64,000 nucleotides of DNA from Distichodus sexfasciatus. Lineage: Eukaryota > Chordata > Actinopteri > Characiformes > Distichodontidae. The notes under the pieces were generated by a model. The model searched no databases. It was given only the letters and a program-made list of their open reading frames with translations, and was not told the DNA's origin. The stretch lies in contig JAVGVS010000243.1 of the NCBI GenBank assembly GCA_032718565.1, positions 458,384-522,383 on the forward strand, written 5' to 3'. Made by a program: the position numbers and the translations under genes. Position 1 is the first letter of the stretch. Every line of letters begins with the position of its first letter. Positions 63,877 through 64,000 of this stretch are shown here, one piece after another.

Positions 63877-64000
63877 TAAAGGGGCAGTTGGTAGTGTAAC
63901 GGTCAGGTCGTTCGCCCCATGATCTGAAGGTCGCTGGTTCAAATCCTGGACTAGTTAAGGTACTGAGGTACTCCTGAGCAAGATACCTGCTCCCTGGGTG
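63877..64000 (+). mobile_element. tRNA-derived SINE, cut by the window edge
   Basis: GGGGCAGTTGGTAGTGTAAC is A-box-like and GGTTCAAATCC is a near-canonical B box. The body matches the 56005 copy as far as the window reaches. It is not a functional tRNA gene: no foldable full-length cloverleaf is evident. Confidence 0.65.

Noticed and set aside
63890..63960. Possible tRNA gene from A-box and B-box-like sequence
   Set aside because: Continues into a body shared with copies at 23840 and 56005, so it is a SINE head.

Overview
This is a 64 kb piece of a vertebrate nuclear genome, almost certainly from a teleost fish. The evidence is one spliced voltage-gated calcium channel gene with GT-AG introns, very dense microsatellites ((CA)n, (GATA)n, (GA)n, (AAT)n), and fish-type dispersed repeats: tRNA-headed SINEs, hAT-like and piggyBac-like MITEs, and LTR fragments. 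I cannot name the species.

The only gene I can name lies on the minus strand from 62728 down to 19516. It is the 3' two-thirds of a T-type calcium channel alpha-1 subunit, best matched to Cav3.3 (cacna1i). I resolved 25 exons. Every splice site and phase agrees, and they join into one uninterrupted frame of 1436 codons plus a stop. The frame starts at the end of a domain II segment (S5) and runs through the domain II pore and S6, the II-III linker, all of domain III, the III-IV linker, all of domain IV and the whole C-terminal tail. The promoter, N-terminus, domain I and the first part of domain II lie beyond base 64000. Pore filter residues E (II), D (III) and D (IV), the IIIS4 and IVS4 arginine arrays and a glycosylatable domain III loop are all visible.

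Layout: 1-900 holds two weak plus-strand exon candidates of an unknown convergent gene. 1050-19515 is intergenic: a duplicated polypurine minisatellite (1365-4075), CA and GT arrays (4230-5640), GACA/GATA arrays near 6.3 kb, an AT-rich stretch (6.5-13 kb), TAGCT-rich degenerate repeats (13.7-16.3 kb), a triplicated ~250 bp unit (16.9-17.5 kb), then the probable cacna1i 3' UTR (about 18.4-19.5 kb). 19516-23782 holds the five C-terminal exons. 23783-33244 is a 9.5 kb intron rich in GATA/TATC/CCAT arrays with an ERV-like LTR. 33245-62728 holds the other 20 exons, separated by introns of about 0.2-3.5 kb that carry purine-rich tracts and transposon remnants. 62729-64000 is intron with GA-rich arrays, ending in the start of a SINE.

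There is no sign of a prokaryotic-style defence or metabolic system, and I do not claim an undescribed system. The observations most worth a second look are: the purine tracts lie almost all on the strand opposite the cacna1i transcript, so its introns are CU-rich, with several tracts touching splice sites; a solo-LTR candidate has matching 4 bp flanks; a hAT-type MITE has a decayed 8 bp target duplication; and the channel carries several substitutions at usually conserved positions.
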